DNA from: Halobacillus locisalis
GTDB taxonomy: Bacteria > Bacillota > Bacilli > Bacillales > Halobacillaceae
Length of the DNA: 64,000 bases
Assembly (NCBI RefSeq): GCF_013694105.1
Contig: NZ_JACEFG010000002.1
Span: 248,001-312,000, forward strand
Direction: 5' to 3'
Shown here: positions 45,804 to 55,174 of the stretch, one piece after another
Layout of the letters: each line of letters opens with the position of its first letter
Numbering within the stretch: the stretch's first letter is position 1
Program-made: the position numbers and the translations under genes
The notes under the pieces: model-generated
What the model saw: the letters and a program-made list of their open reading frames with translations, nothing else
The model's database searches: none
Told to the model about the DNA's origin: nothing

Positions 45804-46924
45804 TGAGGAACAAATGGAAGCCATGGCTATTTATCGGTGTTGGTGTGATGGTCCTTCTTGCGGCCGCTCTCCTTGCTTCAACACGACAACCAGACAGCTT
45901 CTCCCCCTATGTTTCGGAATCTCCTTCGCCGTCCGGTGTGAAAGCGATGTATGAGTATATCGAACAAGAACGACAAGTCAGTCGCTGGCACGGATCTCCA
46001 GAGCAGCTGCCGAATTTAACAGCATCGAGAAACATCATTATGGTGGAGCCGTCTTATACGCTGACGGGAGAAGAGATGCGGCGATATGAACAGTTCATGG
46101 AAAAAGGACATACAATCCTTTTATTAAAAAAGAATCCGGTGGGGTATTTCGACTTGAAAATAGATCCGACACCGCCATCAGAAGGTCCGGTTACAGTCTC
46201 GGGACCTTTCGAGAATTCTCTAGATGCAACGGTCGATTAGGGTTTCCGCCTAAGGCCACAAGCAGCAGATCAGGTGCTTATGAAAGACGACAAGGGCGCT
46301 CTTGTATTGGAAAGGTCATATGGAGAAGGTCAATTGATTGTCTCTATGAACCCTGATTGGGTCATCAATGGAGCCATTCTTGAACATGATCATGCGGCTC
46401 TCACAGCCCAGTTATTGGAGGAATCGGGACCTGGTCCTGTTTTAGTGGATGAGTATATCCATGGCCCGAAAAATATCCCGACTGTTTTTACCATTTATCC
46501 CAAGTGGGTATTGGTGATTGCTCTTCAATTGCTTCTTCTGACCATCGTCTGGTTATGGAAGAATGGCAAGCGATTCGGACCGATTTATACACCGAGAGAG
46601 CATCGCGTACGCTTAGGTGACGAGCGTCTACAAGCACTCGCGTCCTGGTACACCAGAGGAGGCTTTTATAAGGAGTCCATCCGGATTCAGGAACAGTACC
46701 TTCGTTCGTGGATTCGTAAACGCTTTGGACTTTCTAGAATGAGTACGTGGGCAGAAATCCGCGAAGCGCTTGCGAAGTACCAAACCACTGATGAACAAGC
46801 GCGTTGGAAGCGATACACAACCGATCTGGATGATATCGATACGAACGACAAGCTGCGGAAATCGTCCTATTTGCAGTACAGTAAGAACATCGACGATCTT
46901 AGGAAAGAGGTGCAGGAACGATGA
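45803..46924 (+). pseudogene. DUF4350 domain protein gene interrupted by an in-frame amber codon
   Basis: One continuous reading frame runs from ATG 45803 to 46924 except for a TAG at 46238-46240. No base is gained or lost: the frame is the same on both sides. The first part (145 residues) has a signal-anchor (LFIGVGVMVLLAAALLAST) and the start of a Rossmann-like DUF4350 domain. The second part continues the domain (YGEGQLIVSMNPDWVINGAI), then has a membrane segment (WVLVIALQLLLLTIVWLW) and a cytoplasmic tail. Only the sum matches a full family protein of about 374 residues. The downstream part could restart at ATG 46280 after AGGTG. The neighbouring genes look intact. Confidence 0.82.
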
Positions 46925-47847
46925 ACGAACGATTGGCTGCCTTGATGGAACATTATGAAAAGAGGATCATAGGACAAACGAAGAATATGAAATTATTATT
47001 GTCTTCCATTCTCGTAGGAGGACATGTTCTGTTGGAAGGTGTCCCCGGAACGGGTAAAACGCAAATGGTACGAACGCTTTCCCGTTTGCTAGGGGGCGAT
47101 TTCAAGCGAATTCAGTTCACTCCTGATTTGTTACCGAGCGATATAACGGGAAGTATGATTTACAATATGAAATCAGGAACCTTCGAAACATTGAAAGGCC
47201 CTATTTTTACAAATGTGCTACTCGCAGATGAGATCAACCGTACACCGGCAAAAACTCAAGCTGCTTTGCTTGAAGCCATGGAAGAGAAGCAATTGACCAT
47301 TCAAGGCGATACGTACGAGCTTCCGGATCCGTTCTTTGTCGTAGCGACCCAGAACCCGATTGAATCGGAAGGGACGTACCCACTGCCTGAGGCCCAACAG
47401 GATCGATTCCTATTTAAACTTCATGTCGACTTTCCTGAGTTTGAAGAAGAAGTCTCCGTGTTGAAGCAAGCTGTGGAGGACCATGAGAACTCTGCGCTAA
47501 CGACGGTGATGGAGATGGAAGAATTTCTTGAGATCAGCCGTGATATCGAAATGGTCACGATCGATGATTCTGTCTATTCGTATATGATGTCGATTGTAAG
47601 GGAGACGCGGGATGTGGATACCATTCGATACGGGGCGAGTACAAGGGCGGGCATTGCCATTGCGAAAGCTTCTAAAGCTTGGGCGTATGTACATGACCGG
47701 AAGTATGTGACCCCGGATGATGTGAAGGTCGTATCGATCCCGGCACTTAGACACCGAATCATGTTATCTCCGCACATGGAACTGGAGGGATCTACGCATG
47801 ACCAAGTCATTCAAGACATTGTGGGATCTGTTCCTGTTCCGAGATAG
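46921..47847 (+). CDS. MoxR-family AAA+ ATPase
   Basis: This 308-residue AAA+ ATPase of the MoxR group acts as a chaperone-like ATPase working with von Willebrand-type or DUF58 partners. Walker A is EGVPGTGKTQMV, Walker B is LLADEINRTPAKTQAALLEA, and sensor 1 is VVATQNPIESEGTYPLPEAQ. The start overlaps the previous stop by ATGA. The DUF58 gene downstream overlaps its 3' end by 50 bases. MoxR and DUF58 proteins together are widely linked to envelope maturation, but the target is unknown. Confidence 0.93.
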   Translation: MNERLAALMEHYEKRIIGQTKNMKLLLSSILVGGHVLLEGVPGTGKTQMVRTLSRLLGGDFKRIQFTPDLLPSDITGSMIYNMKSGTFETLKGPIFTNVLLADEINRTPAKTQAALLEAMEEKQLTIQGDTYELPDPFFVVATQNPIESEGTYPLPEAQQDRFLFKLHVDFPEFEEEVSVLKQAVEDHENSALTTVMEMEEFLEISRDIEMVTIDDSVYSYMMSIVRETRDVDTIRYGASTRAGIAIAKASKAWAYVHDRKYVTPDDVKVVSIPALRHRIMLSPHMELEGSTHDQVIQDIVGSVPVPR

Positions 47848-49156
47848 AGGGATTGTACCAACAACAAGGCTCGTGGCTGCATTCTCCGTTGTCTCCTTGG
47901 TTACCATTTCTCTATCTATCTCGGGACTATCCTGGGCTGCCATTATGGCAATCAATGTTGGAATAGGGATCGTTAGTTTGCTGGATTTGCTGCTTTCCCC
48001 GAAGAAAAATCAGTTGCATATCCACCGTTACATAAATGAAGAGCTCGAGCGAGGGGTGGAAACGGAAGCGACGATCGAGGTCATGAATGATTCAAAGGAA
48101 GAAGCTTTCTTTCGCATTATAGATGAACTTCCTCCATCGTTCTCCCACCCTTTCCCGATCAAGGAATCGGTATCGGCTGGACAAAAGAAAACATTAACCT
48201 ATCCGCTTACTCCAGAAGAGCGGGGGGATTATCCCCTCGAACAGCTACATATTCGGTATCGTTCGAAGATAGGTCTTTGGCAAAAGCAGCACAAAGTCCA
48301 TTTAACTGACCACGTTCGTGTGATTCCAGATATGACAAGTAGCCGTCAATATCTTGAAGATGCTCAAAAGTATTTGCTTCATGAAGGAAAGCGGATCAAG
48401 AAGCATCAACAAGGGACGGGGGAGTTTTCGAAGATCCGAAACTACGTTGTCGGGGACGATCTACGTTTAATCAATTGGAGGCAGACAGCCAAGCTGCAAG
48501 AATTGATGACCAATGAATATGAACCGGAGCACGGGAAGTTTGTTACGATCATCATCGACTGTGGGCGCATGATGGGCGTCGAGTTAGAAACGGGCAATCG
48601 ACTGGATCGTACGTTGGAAGCGGCCGTGACAGTTGCGACCGCCGCTCTGAAAAAAGGCGATGCTGTCTCAGTCGTCGCGTTTTCTAAAGGTTTGCACGTC
48701 TATGTTCCGCCAGCTAAAGGGATGGACCATGTCCGAACGATTTTGCGGCAAATTTATAATCTGAAGGCTTCGAAAGTAGAGTCGAATTATGCAGCTTTGT
48801 TCCAGCATTTAGAGAAAGTGCAGAAAAAGCGGAGCCTATTACTGCTGTTCAGCGATGTCGATGCGCTCGTTCATGAAGAGGCCCATTTGTTTTATTTACA
48901 GCGTTTACGCAGGAAGCACGTCTTTCTTATGCTCGGCATTGAAGATCAGACGACGGTTCAAAAAGCTGAAGTGACTCCTCGCACATCAAAACAAGCCATG
49001 GTCAAAACCATGGCACAAAAGCATTTGATGGAAAAAGAGAAAGAGCTCGGAAAGTGGGAGCGACAAGGGCTTCAAATGGTTGAGGCACCTGAAGACCAGC
49101 TCGCCGCAACCGCTGTCAGCCGCTATATCGATTTGATGAACAGAGGTTTGTTGTAA
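47798..49156 (+). CDS. DUF58 domain protein
   Basis: This 452-residue protein has two N-terminal membrane segments (about 25-65). A beta-rich domain follows, then the DUF58 signature FSKIRNYVVGDDLRLINW and a vWA-like C-terminal domain beginning FVTIIIDCGRMM. The start at 47798 has GGAGGG upstream, so the 50-base overlap with moxR is real rather than a mis-called start. It is the usual partner of MoxR ATPases. It is the last gene of the operon and is convergent with the SpoIIM gene after a 21 bp gap, with no clear terminator between them. Confidence 0.9.
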   Translation: MTKSFKTLWDLFLFRDRGIVPTTRLVAAFSVVSLVTISLSISGLSWAAIMAINVGIGIVSLLDLLLSPKKNQLHIHRYINEELERGVETEATIEVMNDSKEEAFFRIIDELPPSFSHPFPIKESVSAGQKKTLTYPLTPEERGDYPLEQLHIRYRSKIGLWQKQHKVHLTDHVRVIPDMTSSRQYLEDAQKYLLHEGKRIKKHQQGTGEFSKIRNYVVGDDLRLINWRQTAKLQELMTNEYEPEHGKFVTIIIDCGRMMGVELETGNRLDRTLEAAVTVATAALKKGDAVSVVAFSKGLHVYVPPAKGMDHVRTILRQIYNLKASKVESNYAALFQHLEKVQKKRSLLLLFSDVDALVHEEAHLFYLQRLRRKHVFLMLGIEDQTTVQKAEVTPRTSKQAMVKTMAQKHLMEKEKELGKWERQGLQMVEAPEDQLAATAVSRYIDLMNRGLL

Positions 49157-49177
49157 AGCACGAGCCCAATACCTACA

Positions 49178-50149
49178 TTAATACATCGGAGTCCCTTCAT
49201 TTTTTCTGATATAGCGGTACTGACCGTATGAGATGTACACAGCAAGACCGATCAGTGTAAGAAAAGCGACGGCATATTTCGCTTCTAATGAAAGAGTAGA
49301 GGGAGTAATGAATCCTTCAATCAACCCTGCAATGATGAACATCGGAATGGTCCCGATCAACAGAAGGACGGAGCGGTAGGCTTGTTCTTTTAACTGGATG
49401 ATCCTCGACCGATTACCGGGGACGAACAATTTATAGCCCATCAAAAGACCTGCCCCGCCGGCGATGAAGATGGCCGTCAATTCTATCACTCCATGAGGGA
49501 CAATATAAGCCCAAAATTCATAGGATTTACCAGACTGCATATAAAGAGCGGCTAAAGCGCCCACGATGATGCCATTGAAGACAAGGGCATAGACGGTGAG
49601 CAGCCCAAACGTAATTCCTCCGGCAAAAGCTAAAAAGGCGACTTGGATATTGTTAGTCATAATCTCTACAGACATGACAGGCGAATCAACAGCCCCGTCC
49701 GGATTCCCGATCTGATCCGGGTCGAACGCTTGGGCCATCGACTCTGGAAGGATAGAGTACAGGCTCATCACATCTTGAGAAACCGCGATAAAAGCAGCTG
49801 CACCTCCCAAAGTAAATAGAAGCATGCTGATGACAACGAATCTCCATTGTTCGATGAAAATCCGAATAAACGTAGAGCCAAAAAACTGCTTTAGTTGTTT
49901 CATATTCGATACGCGGTCTTGATACAACGTATGGTGCGCATTAGATACGAGGTCATTCAAGTAGTCGGTCACGTCCTCGTTCGGATAATACGTCTGGCTG
50001 AAGGACAAATGCTGCGCTGCTTTTTGATAGAGGCGCTGAAAGGATTCGACCATCTCAGGCGACGGTTTTTTATTATGTAATTGATGCAAGACATCTTCTA
50101 ATTGTTTCCATTCATTTCGGTGTTGTTTAATAAACTGTTTATAATTCAT
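49178..50149 (-). CDS. SpoIIM-domain membrane protein
   Basis: This 323-residue protein has a helical cytoplasmic N-terminus (1-105) and a SpoIIM-type membrane domain of about five to six segments. Family marks are FVVISMLLFTLGGAAAF, FGLLTVYALVFNGIIVG and IVPHGVIELTAIFIAGGAG. In sporulation SpoIIM is needed for septal peptidoglycan remodelling, but proteins with this longer N-terminus occur beside MoxR/DUF58/RDD genes in many bacteria and are probably not the sporulation protein itself. It is divergent from the RDD gene. Confidence 0.85.
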   Translation of the reverse strand: MNYKQFIKQHRNEWKQLEDVLHQLHNKKPSPEMVESFQRLYQKAAQHLSFSQTYYPNEDVTDYLNDLVSNAHHTLYQDRVSNMKQLKQFFGSTFIRIFIEQWRFVVISMLLFTLGGAAAFIAVSQDVMSLYSILPESMAQAFDPDQIGNPDGAVDSPVMSVEIMTNNIQVAFLAFAGGITFGLLTVYALVFNGIIVGALAALYMQSGKSYEFWAYIVPHGVIELTAIFIAGGAGLLMGYKLFVPGNRSRIIQLKEQAYRSVLLLIGTIPMFIIAGLIEGFITPSTLSLEAKYAVAFLTLIGLAVYISYGQYRYIRKNEGTPMY

Positions 50150-50251
50150 TGCTTCACCACACCATGCTAGATTTTTACAATTATCTATAATTATAAAGAA
50201 CGTCCGAGAAGATTGAAACCGTTATGTTACATAGAGTAAGGGGGGGATTCG

Positions 50252-51037
50252 ATGAATCATGAAGAATATAAAATCGAGACACCGGAACACGTCACGCTCC
50301 GTGTCACATTAGCCGGGCTGGGAAGCCGAGGATCAGCGCTGCTTATCGATATGGCTGGCATAGCTCTCATGCATATTGGTCTATTCGCCATCCTGTTTTT
50401 TATGGAACGCAATATGACCGAATGGTTTATAACAGAGGGCAATGTGTTTTACGCAACCGTTCTCATCATCAGTTTCCTACTGAATTGGGGTTATTTCTTC
50501 TTCATGGAGTTACTTGCTGGAGGGAGGACACTCGGGAAGATGTTCATGGGTGTTCGTGTCGTTGATGATCAAGGGGGAAGCCCGACTGGTATTCAGATTC
50601 TGGTACGTAACCTCCTTCGTGTGATCGATATGCTGCCTATCTATTATCTGTTGGGAATGATCATGGTGTTCGCCCATCCGAAACATAAACGGTTAGGTGA
50701 CTTGATGGCAGGTACGATCGTTGTACATGAAGGGCGTAAAAAGAAGAATCACCCTAAAATCGATAAAGAAATCGAAAAACGAGACTTGACGGCAATCCCG
50801 CTTAGCGAACAATCGATGCAGATGTTTCAAAAGAAGGAGTGGGATCTGTTAAAAGCTTATGTCGATCGTTTCGAAACACTATCTTCTTCCCAGCGTTCTT
50901 ACGTCACCCTGGAAGTCGCGCATATTCTGTTTCCTAAGGTTGGGATGGACACCAAGGGTAAAACGTCATCGGATTTAGAAGATGAATTACTAAAGATCTA
51001 TTTAACAGTTCGTGATGATTGGGAATTCCACTCATGA
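50252..51037 (+). CDS. RDD-family membrane protein
   Basis: This 261-residue protein has an RDD domain: GLGSRGSALLIDMAGI with the conserved Arg and Asp, LLAGGRTLGKMFMGVRVVD, and RNLLRVIDMLPIYYLLG. Three membrane segments are followed by an 80-residue charged cytoplasmic tail. RDD proteins are part of the same conserved neighbourhood as SpoIIM-domain and MoxR genes. Transport has been suggested for some members but is not established. A strong ribosome binding site (AAGGGGGG) precedes the ATG. Confidence 0.9.
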   Translation: MNHEEYKIETPEHVTLRVTLAGLGSRGSALLIDMAGIALMHIGLFAILFFMERNMTEWFITEGNVFYATVLIISFLLNWGYFFFMELLAGGRTLGKMFMGVRVVDDQGGSPTGIQILVRNLLRVIDMLPIYYLLGMIMVFAHPKHKRLGDLMAGTIVVHEGRKKKNHPKIDKEIEKRDLTAIPLSEQSMQMFQKKEWDLLKAYVDRFETLSSSQRSYVTLEVAHILFPKVGMDTKGKTSSDLEDELLKIYLTVRDDWEFHS

Positions 51038-51066
51038 GAGGCCGTAGCAGCGGCTTCTTTTTTTGT
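51036..51066 (+). terminator. Rho-independent terminator
   Basis: AGGCCG and CGGCTT pair around a 6-nt loop and are followed by CTTTTTTTG. Confidence 0.7.
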
Positions 51067-51123
51067 ATATGACTGATTAAAGTGAAGAATATGGATGAAT
51101 GATGAAGAATTTGATATTAATCA

Positions 51124-51151
51124 TTTACAACAGCGTGAAATTTGGTATTAT
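51124..51151 (+). promoter_or_regulatory. Promoter of the 53-residue membrane protein gene
   Basis: TTTACA (51124-51129) and TATTAT (51146-51151) are 16 bp apart in AT-rich DNA. Confidence 0.45.
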
Positions 51152-51207
51152 ATACTAGGATTTATTAAAATATAACTAATATAGTTAAGGAAAGGAGAAT
51201 GTAGCCT

Positions 51208-51369
51208 ATGCTTACTTCTCTGTATATGTTGTCACTAACTGTTTTGCTTACGTTCCTAGTATTATACGCTGTTGATAAGGTAGTGAATCGATTTAAGAAG
51301 GTTAAGAAAGAAACGATTCAGCCGGACCAACTGCAACCTGATGTAGAATTTACGCAGTCGTTTAAATAA
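51208..51369 (+). CDS. Small single-pass membrane protein (53 residues)
   Basis: ATG 51208 follows AAGGAG at ten bases and begins a 53-residue protein with one membrane helix (SLTVLLTFLVLYAV, about 9-22), a basic stretch (NRFKKVKKE) and an acidic/polar tail. A terminator follows at once. The transcription unit has its own promoter-like sequence. No family is recognised. Its layout, N-out with a positive cytoplasmic stop-transfer, is common for small regulators of membrane proteins. Confidence 0.65.
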   Translation: MLTSLYMLSLTVLLTFLVLYAVDKVVNRFKKVKKETIQPDQLQPDVEFTQSFK

Positions 51370-51379
51370 ATGTTTTTCT

Positions 51380-51416
51380 GGAAGAGGGCCCTCGATTTGA
51401 GAGTCCTCTTCTTTGT
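51380..51416 (+). terminator. Rho-independent terminator
   Basis: GAAGAGGGCCCTC and GAGAGTCCTCTTC pair, followed by TTTG. The 210 bp from here to the ATP-grasp gene show a short inverted repeat (CAGTGG/CCACTG near 51509-51525) and no gene. Confidence 0.75.
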
Positions 51417-51627
51417 TTGGACAGGTGGGCCAAGTACGTATAATCATTTTTTTACAATGGATTATATGGTAAAATGGAAATGTTTATCCCGACTTTACTA
51501 ACAACCAGTGGCCAATCCGCCACTGAATGAAGTGTTTTATATTCGTGTAGAAATTTGACGGTTGAGTGTAGCCGTTAGCAATAAAAAAGAAACTATTCTA
51601 TGTCATGTGCGAAGAAGGGGATTATTG

Positions 51628-52815
51628 ATGGAGAATAAAGCAGTTGTTCTAGGTGCCAATTATTATATCGGCCTAAGCACGATTCGTTGTCTGGGCATGC
51701 ATGATGTTCATGTGGCAGCCGTCGATTATGCGTGGGAAGGGTCATATGGACTGGAGTCGAAGTATTGCTCGGAGACATTGATCGGTCCTCACTATAAAGA
51801 AGATCCAGAGGGGCTCGTGACGTTTTTGATCAATTATGCAAAACAGCAGACGAGCACACCGGTCCTGATTCCGACAGCGGACCCATATGTGGAATTTGTT
51901 GACGCTTATTTACCTGAACTACGGGAGTATTTCCTTATTCCACAAACGGAGCAAGGACTTTATACTAAAGTAATGGACAAAGGTACGTTACATACCTTAG
52001 CTTCTGAGCACGGTGTGGCTGTTCCTGAGACAGTGGAAGTGGACGATGAGGATTTTGTTCAAAAAGTGGATGAGATCATTCAATACCCATGTCTCGTGAA
52101 GCCCGTCGATTCTCCAGCCTTTGTAGCCAAGTTCCGTAGAAAGCTGTTCCAGGTATCGAATCAGGAAGAGTTACTGGAAAAGGTTCAACAAGCGAAGGAT
52201 GCAGATATAGAGGTGATTGTACAGCGTATCATTCCTGGTTTCGATGATCACATGTACACATTTGATGCGTATTTGAATCAAGAGGCTAAGGTGACACACT
52301 GGGTAACCTGCCAGAAGTTGCGTCAGTTCCCGATCAACTACGGGGCATCTGTTTACACGCAGCAGAAGTATGTCCCGGAGCTCTATGATTTAGGAGCGAA
52401 ATTCTTAGAGGGAATCGGCTATAAAGGGTTTGCCGAAATCGAATTTAAGAAGGATGCAGAAACGGGCCGCTATTATTTAATCGAAATCAATGTTAGAATC
52501 ACTAACTTAAACCATTTACTATATAAGACAGGAATCAACATTCCATATATTACGTACCGAGATTTAACGGGGGACCCTTTGGAACCGAAGGCCATCCAAG
52601 AAGACAAAAACATGGTGTTTTGGTATGCGTATGAAGATTTACTTGCGGTTCGGGAATACATCAAGACTGGCCAGCTTTCGCCAAAGAAAGTCATCGGCTC
52701 GTATTTCAGACCTAAAGCTCATGCGATTTGGGACCCGAAAGACCCGAAACCAGCCATCGCTTTTGGTAAAAAAATGGCCGGACTCGTTGTCGATAAAGTA
52801 ACGAAGAAAAGTTGA
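51628..52815 (+). CDS. ATP-grasp carboxylate-amine ligase, candidate D-aspartate ligase
   Basis: The ATP-grasp ligase has about 395 residues and starts at ATG 51628 after AGAAGGGG. The N-terminal domain (VVLGANYYIGLSTIRCLG) and the ATP-grasp core are clear: PCLVKPVDS for ATP binding, then GFAEIEFKK and YYLIEINVR for magnesium. Such enzymes join a carboxylate to an amino group through an acyl-phosphate. In Enterococcus faecium the D-aspartate ligase Asl is of this class and adds D-Asp to the third residue of the stem peptide, and its gene lies beside an aspartate racemase gene. Here a Mur-ligase-like gene and a racemase gene follow, supporting the same role. The substrate is inferred. Confidence 0.8.
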   Translation: MENKAVVLGANYYIGLSTIRCLGMHDVHVAAVDYAWEGSYGLESKYCSETLIGPHYKEDPEGLVTFLINYAKQQTSTPVLIPTADPYVEFVDAYLPELREYFLIPQTEQGLYTKVMDKGTLHTLASEHGVAVPETVEVDDEDFVQKVDEIIQYPCLVKPVDSPAFVAKFRRKLFQVSNQEELLEKVQQAKDADIEVIVQRIIPGFDDHMYTFDAYLNQEAKVTHWVTCQKLRQFPINYGASVYTQQKYVPELYDLGAKFLEGIGYKGFAEIEFKKDAETGRYYLIEINVRITNLNHLLYKTGINIPYITYRDLTGDPLEPKAIQEDKNMVFWYAYEDLLAVREYIKTGQLSPKKVIGSYFRPKAHAIWDPKDPKPAIAFGKKMAGLVVDKVTKKS

Positions 52816-52855
52816 ACGATAGACAAGCATAATCTGAGCAGGGAAGGTAGATAGC

Positions 52856-54403
52856 ATGGCGAAACTAAACGAGTTGTTACAATCCATTCAAGTATTAGAA
52901 TCGTGGAATGAGAAAGATCTAGACATTACGGGGCTCGCTTATAATTCAAGAAAGGTCGAGCCGGGACAAATTTTTGTCTGTATCAAAGGTTTTAAAACAG
53001 ATGGGCATACGTATATATTAGAAGCCGTATCTAACGGAGCGACTGCAATTATTGTCGAAGATTATCAAGAAGGCTGGGATGACTTGCCTCAATTCCGGGT
53101 TGAGGACAGTCGCGCTTCTTTAGCTGCTCTTGCTGATGCCTTTTACAATCATCCTTCACAAGCGATGAAGACCGTAGGAATTACGGCGACCAATGGTAAG
53201 ACGTCTACCTCTTTTATGACCAATGCTATTCTTGAAGAGCATGGATTAAAGACAGGACTCATCGGAACCGTTGTCGTGAAGTTCGGTGACTATTCTGAAC
53301 CAACGAAGCTTACGACTCCAGAATCTCTAGATCTTCATCATTACTTCGCTCAAATGAGAGATCAAAATGTATCTCATGTAACGATGGAAGTTTCGTCTTC
53401 TGCCTTAGATTTGAAGCGTGTCGGTAGTGTTGATTTTGACATTGTGACACTGAATAACATCAGCCGTGAGCATATCGACCTTCATGGGTCTTTCGAGGAA
53501 TACTTTAATAGTAAAGCTAGTCTGATCCGCGAAGCGAAAGAAGATTCTTGGGCGATTCTGAATTTGGATGATTCCTATTCAGCATCTCTCATTGAAGAAA
53601 CGAAAGCTCAGATACTGACGTTCAGTGTGGAGACGGGAGATGGCGATCTTGTGTGTCGCAATCTTGATTTGTCAACGGGCCGTGCGAAGTTCCAAGTGGA
53701 GATCCGTAAACCTCTTTCAGTTGGAACGACGACTTACGAGCCTACGACATTCGATATTGAATTATCTACGCCTGGCTACCATTCCGTGTATAACTCCATG
53801 GTGGCGATTGCTGTAGGGTTATTAAATGAAATCCCGTTTGAAACCATTCAAAAAGGGTTAAAAGCATTCGGAGGCGTGGAACGGCGCTTTGAAATGGTAT
53901 TCGAGGACGATTTCAAAATCCTTGATGATCACTTTGCGAACTACGGGAATATTAACGTTACGTTAAGTACGCTCGAGCAAATGAGCTATGAGGACTTGAA
54001 ACTTGTCTATGCGATTCGAGGAAGCCGTGGTGTAACCGTCAACCGTGAGAACGCAGAAGCCATCGCTGAATGGTCGTCCCAGCTTGGTTTGACGGAGGTC
54101 ATCGCTACTCTCAGTGATTCTCACACAACAGAAAAAGACCAAGTCACGGAAGAGGAATTGGATGTATTCCAAGACGTCATGAACGAAGCGGGTATCCGTG
54201 TGTTGTTATATAAAGAACTGGACGAAGCGATTGAACATGCATTATCTGATGTTCAAAAAGACGATGTCGTGTTATTAGCTGGTTGCCAAGGGATGGACCC
54301 TGGAGCAAAAATCGCACTCGAACAATTAAACAAAGCGAGACCAGAAATGGATGAAGAAACCTTATTCAAGCCACTGAAAAATCGCGTGGCAGGCATTTTA
54401 TAA
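52856..54403 (+). CDS. MurE-like amino acid ligase with altered substrate motifs
   Basis: This 515-residue Mur ligase has all three domains. The N-terminal UDP-binding part (GLAYNSRKVEPGQIFVCIKG), the ATP site GITATNGKTSTSFMTNAI, and TTPESLDLHHYF are MurE-like. Several canonical motifs are altered. MEVSSHAL reads MEVSSSAL. The DYAHTPD region reads LDDHFANYGN. The DNPR motif that selects meso-diaminopimelate is absent; the equivalent place reads TLSDSHTTEKD. It therefore probably adds an amino acid other than meso-Dap, for instance L-ornithine, or acts on another precursor. The flanking ATP-grasp and racemase genes point to cell wall peptide synthesis. Confidence 0.82.
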   Translation: MAKLNELLQSIQVLESWNEKDLDITGLAYNSRKVEPGQIFVCIKGFKTDGHTYILEAVSNGATAIIVEDYQEGWDDLPQFRVEDSRASLAALADAFYNHPSQAMKTVGITATNGKTSTSFMTNAILEEHGLKTGLIGTVVVKFGDYSEPTKLTTPESLDLHHYFAQMRDQNVSHVTMEVSSSALDLKRVGSVDFDIVTLNNISREHIDLHGSFEEYFNSKASLIREAKEDSWAILNLDDSYSASLIEETKAQILTFSVETGDGDLVCRNLDLSTGRAKFQVEIRKPLSVGTTTYEPTTFDIELSTPGYHSVYNSMVAIAVGLLNEIPFETIQKGLKAFGGVERRFEMVFEDDFKILDDHFANYGNINVTLSTLEQMSYEDLKLVYAIRGSRGVTVNRENAEAIAEWSSQLGLTEVIATLSDSHTTEKDQVTEEELDVFQDVMNEAGIRVLLYKELDEAIEHALSDVQKDDVVLLAGCQGMDPGAKIALEQLNKARPEMDEETLFKPLKNRVAGIL

Positions 54404-54444
54404 GCATCTAAGAAATGTTCAGGTCTATCGCAAGGAGGCATTAC

Positions 54445-55152
54445 ATGAATGACAAAATCATAGGTATTCTCGGGGGGATGGGACCTGAAGCGACAGCCGA
54501 ATGCTATTTGAAAATCATCCGCGCGACGAATGCATCGAAGGACCAAGAGCATTTCCGGGTCATCATTGATAGCAACTCGAAGATTCCTGATCGCACAGAA
54601 GCGATCTCAGGTCGCGGACCGAATCCAGTACCTGAGATGGTTCACGCCGCCAAGAACTTAGAAAAGCTGGATGTAGACGTCGCTTGTATCCCATGTATGA
54701 CAGCCCATTACTTCATAGACGATGTCCAACGGGAAGTGAACGTTCCTCTATTGAATGCTTTTCTAGAGACGAAGAAATTCATTCAAGATGTTCATCCGAA
54801 AGCGAGCAAAATAGGTGTCTTAGCCACTACGGGGACCCTTGAATCAGGCTTATTTGAGAAATATTTAGATAATATGGATGTCATTTATCCGACGCCTTTT
54901 ACTCAACAGGAGAAAGTCATGAAAGCCATTTATGGCGAAGAGGGTATCAAAAGTGGCAACACGGATGGTGAGCCCCTCCACCTCTTACAAGAAGCGGCAC
55001 AGGAGCTGATTGAGAACGGTGCGGAGGTCATTATTTCCGGTTGTACTGAGATTGGCTTGGTGTTGAAACCTTATCATGTGAAAACACCATTGATCGACCC
55101 GATGGAAGTGGTCGCTCACGCTGTGGTGAAGGAAACCGTTTACCAAAAGTAA
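54445..55152 (+). CDS. Aspartate/glutamate racemase family protein
   Basis: This PLP-independent racemase has about 235 residues, starting at ATG 54445 after AAGGAGG. The family opening IIGILGGMGPEAT and the two catalytic cysteine motifs, ACIPCMTAHYF and ISGCTEIGLVL, are present. The two Cys act as acid and base on opposite faces of the amino acid. The RacX/YgeA and aspartate racemase groups share these motifs. Beside a candidate D-Asp ligase the likely product is D-aspartate. The gene is 42 bp after the Mur-ligase gene in the same orientation. Confidence 0.9.
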   Translation: MNDKIIGILGGMGPEATAECYLKIIRATNASKDQEHFRVIIDSNSKIPDRTEAISGRGPNPVPEMVHAAKNLEKLDVDVACIPCMTAHYFIDDVQREVNVPLLNAFLETKKFIQDVHPKASKIGVLATTGTLESGLFEKYLDNMDVIYPTPFTQQEKVMKAIYGEEGIKSGNTDGEPLHLLQEAAQELIENGAEVIISGCTEIGLVLKPYHVKTPLIDPMEVVAHAVVKETVYQK

Positions 55153-55174
55153 ACAAGGACTAGGAGTGCAGAGG

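Noticed and set aside
46238-46240. Pyrrolysine or other programmed decoding of the amber codon
   Set aside because: No pyl genes or downstream insertion element are seen, and the protein is not a methylamine methyltransferase. A mutation or sequence error is simpler.
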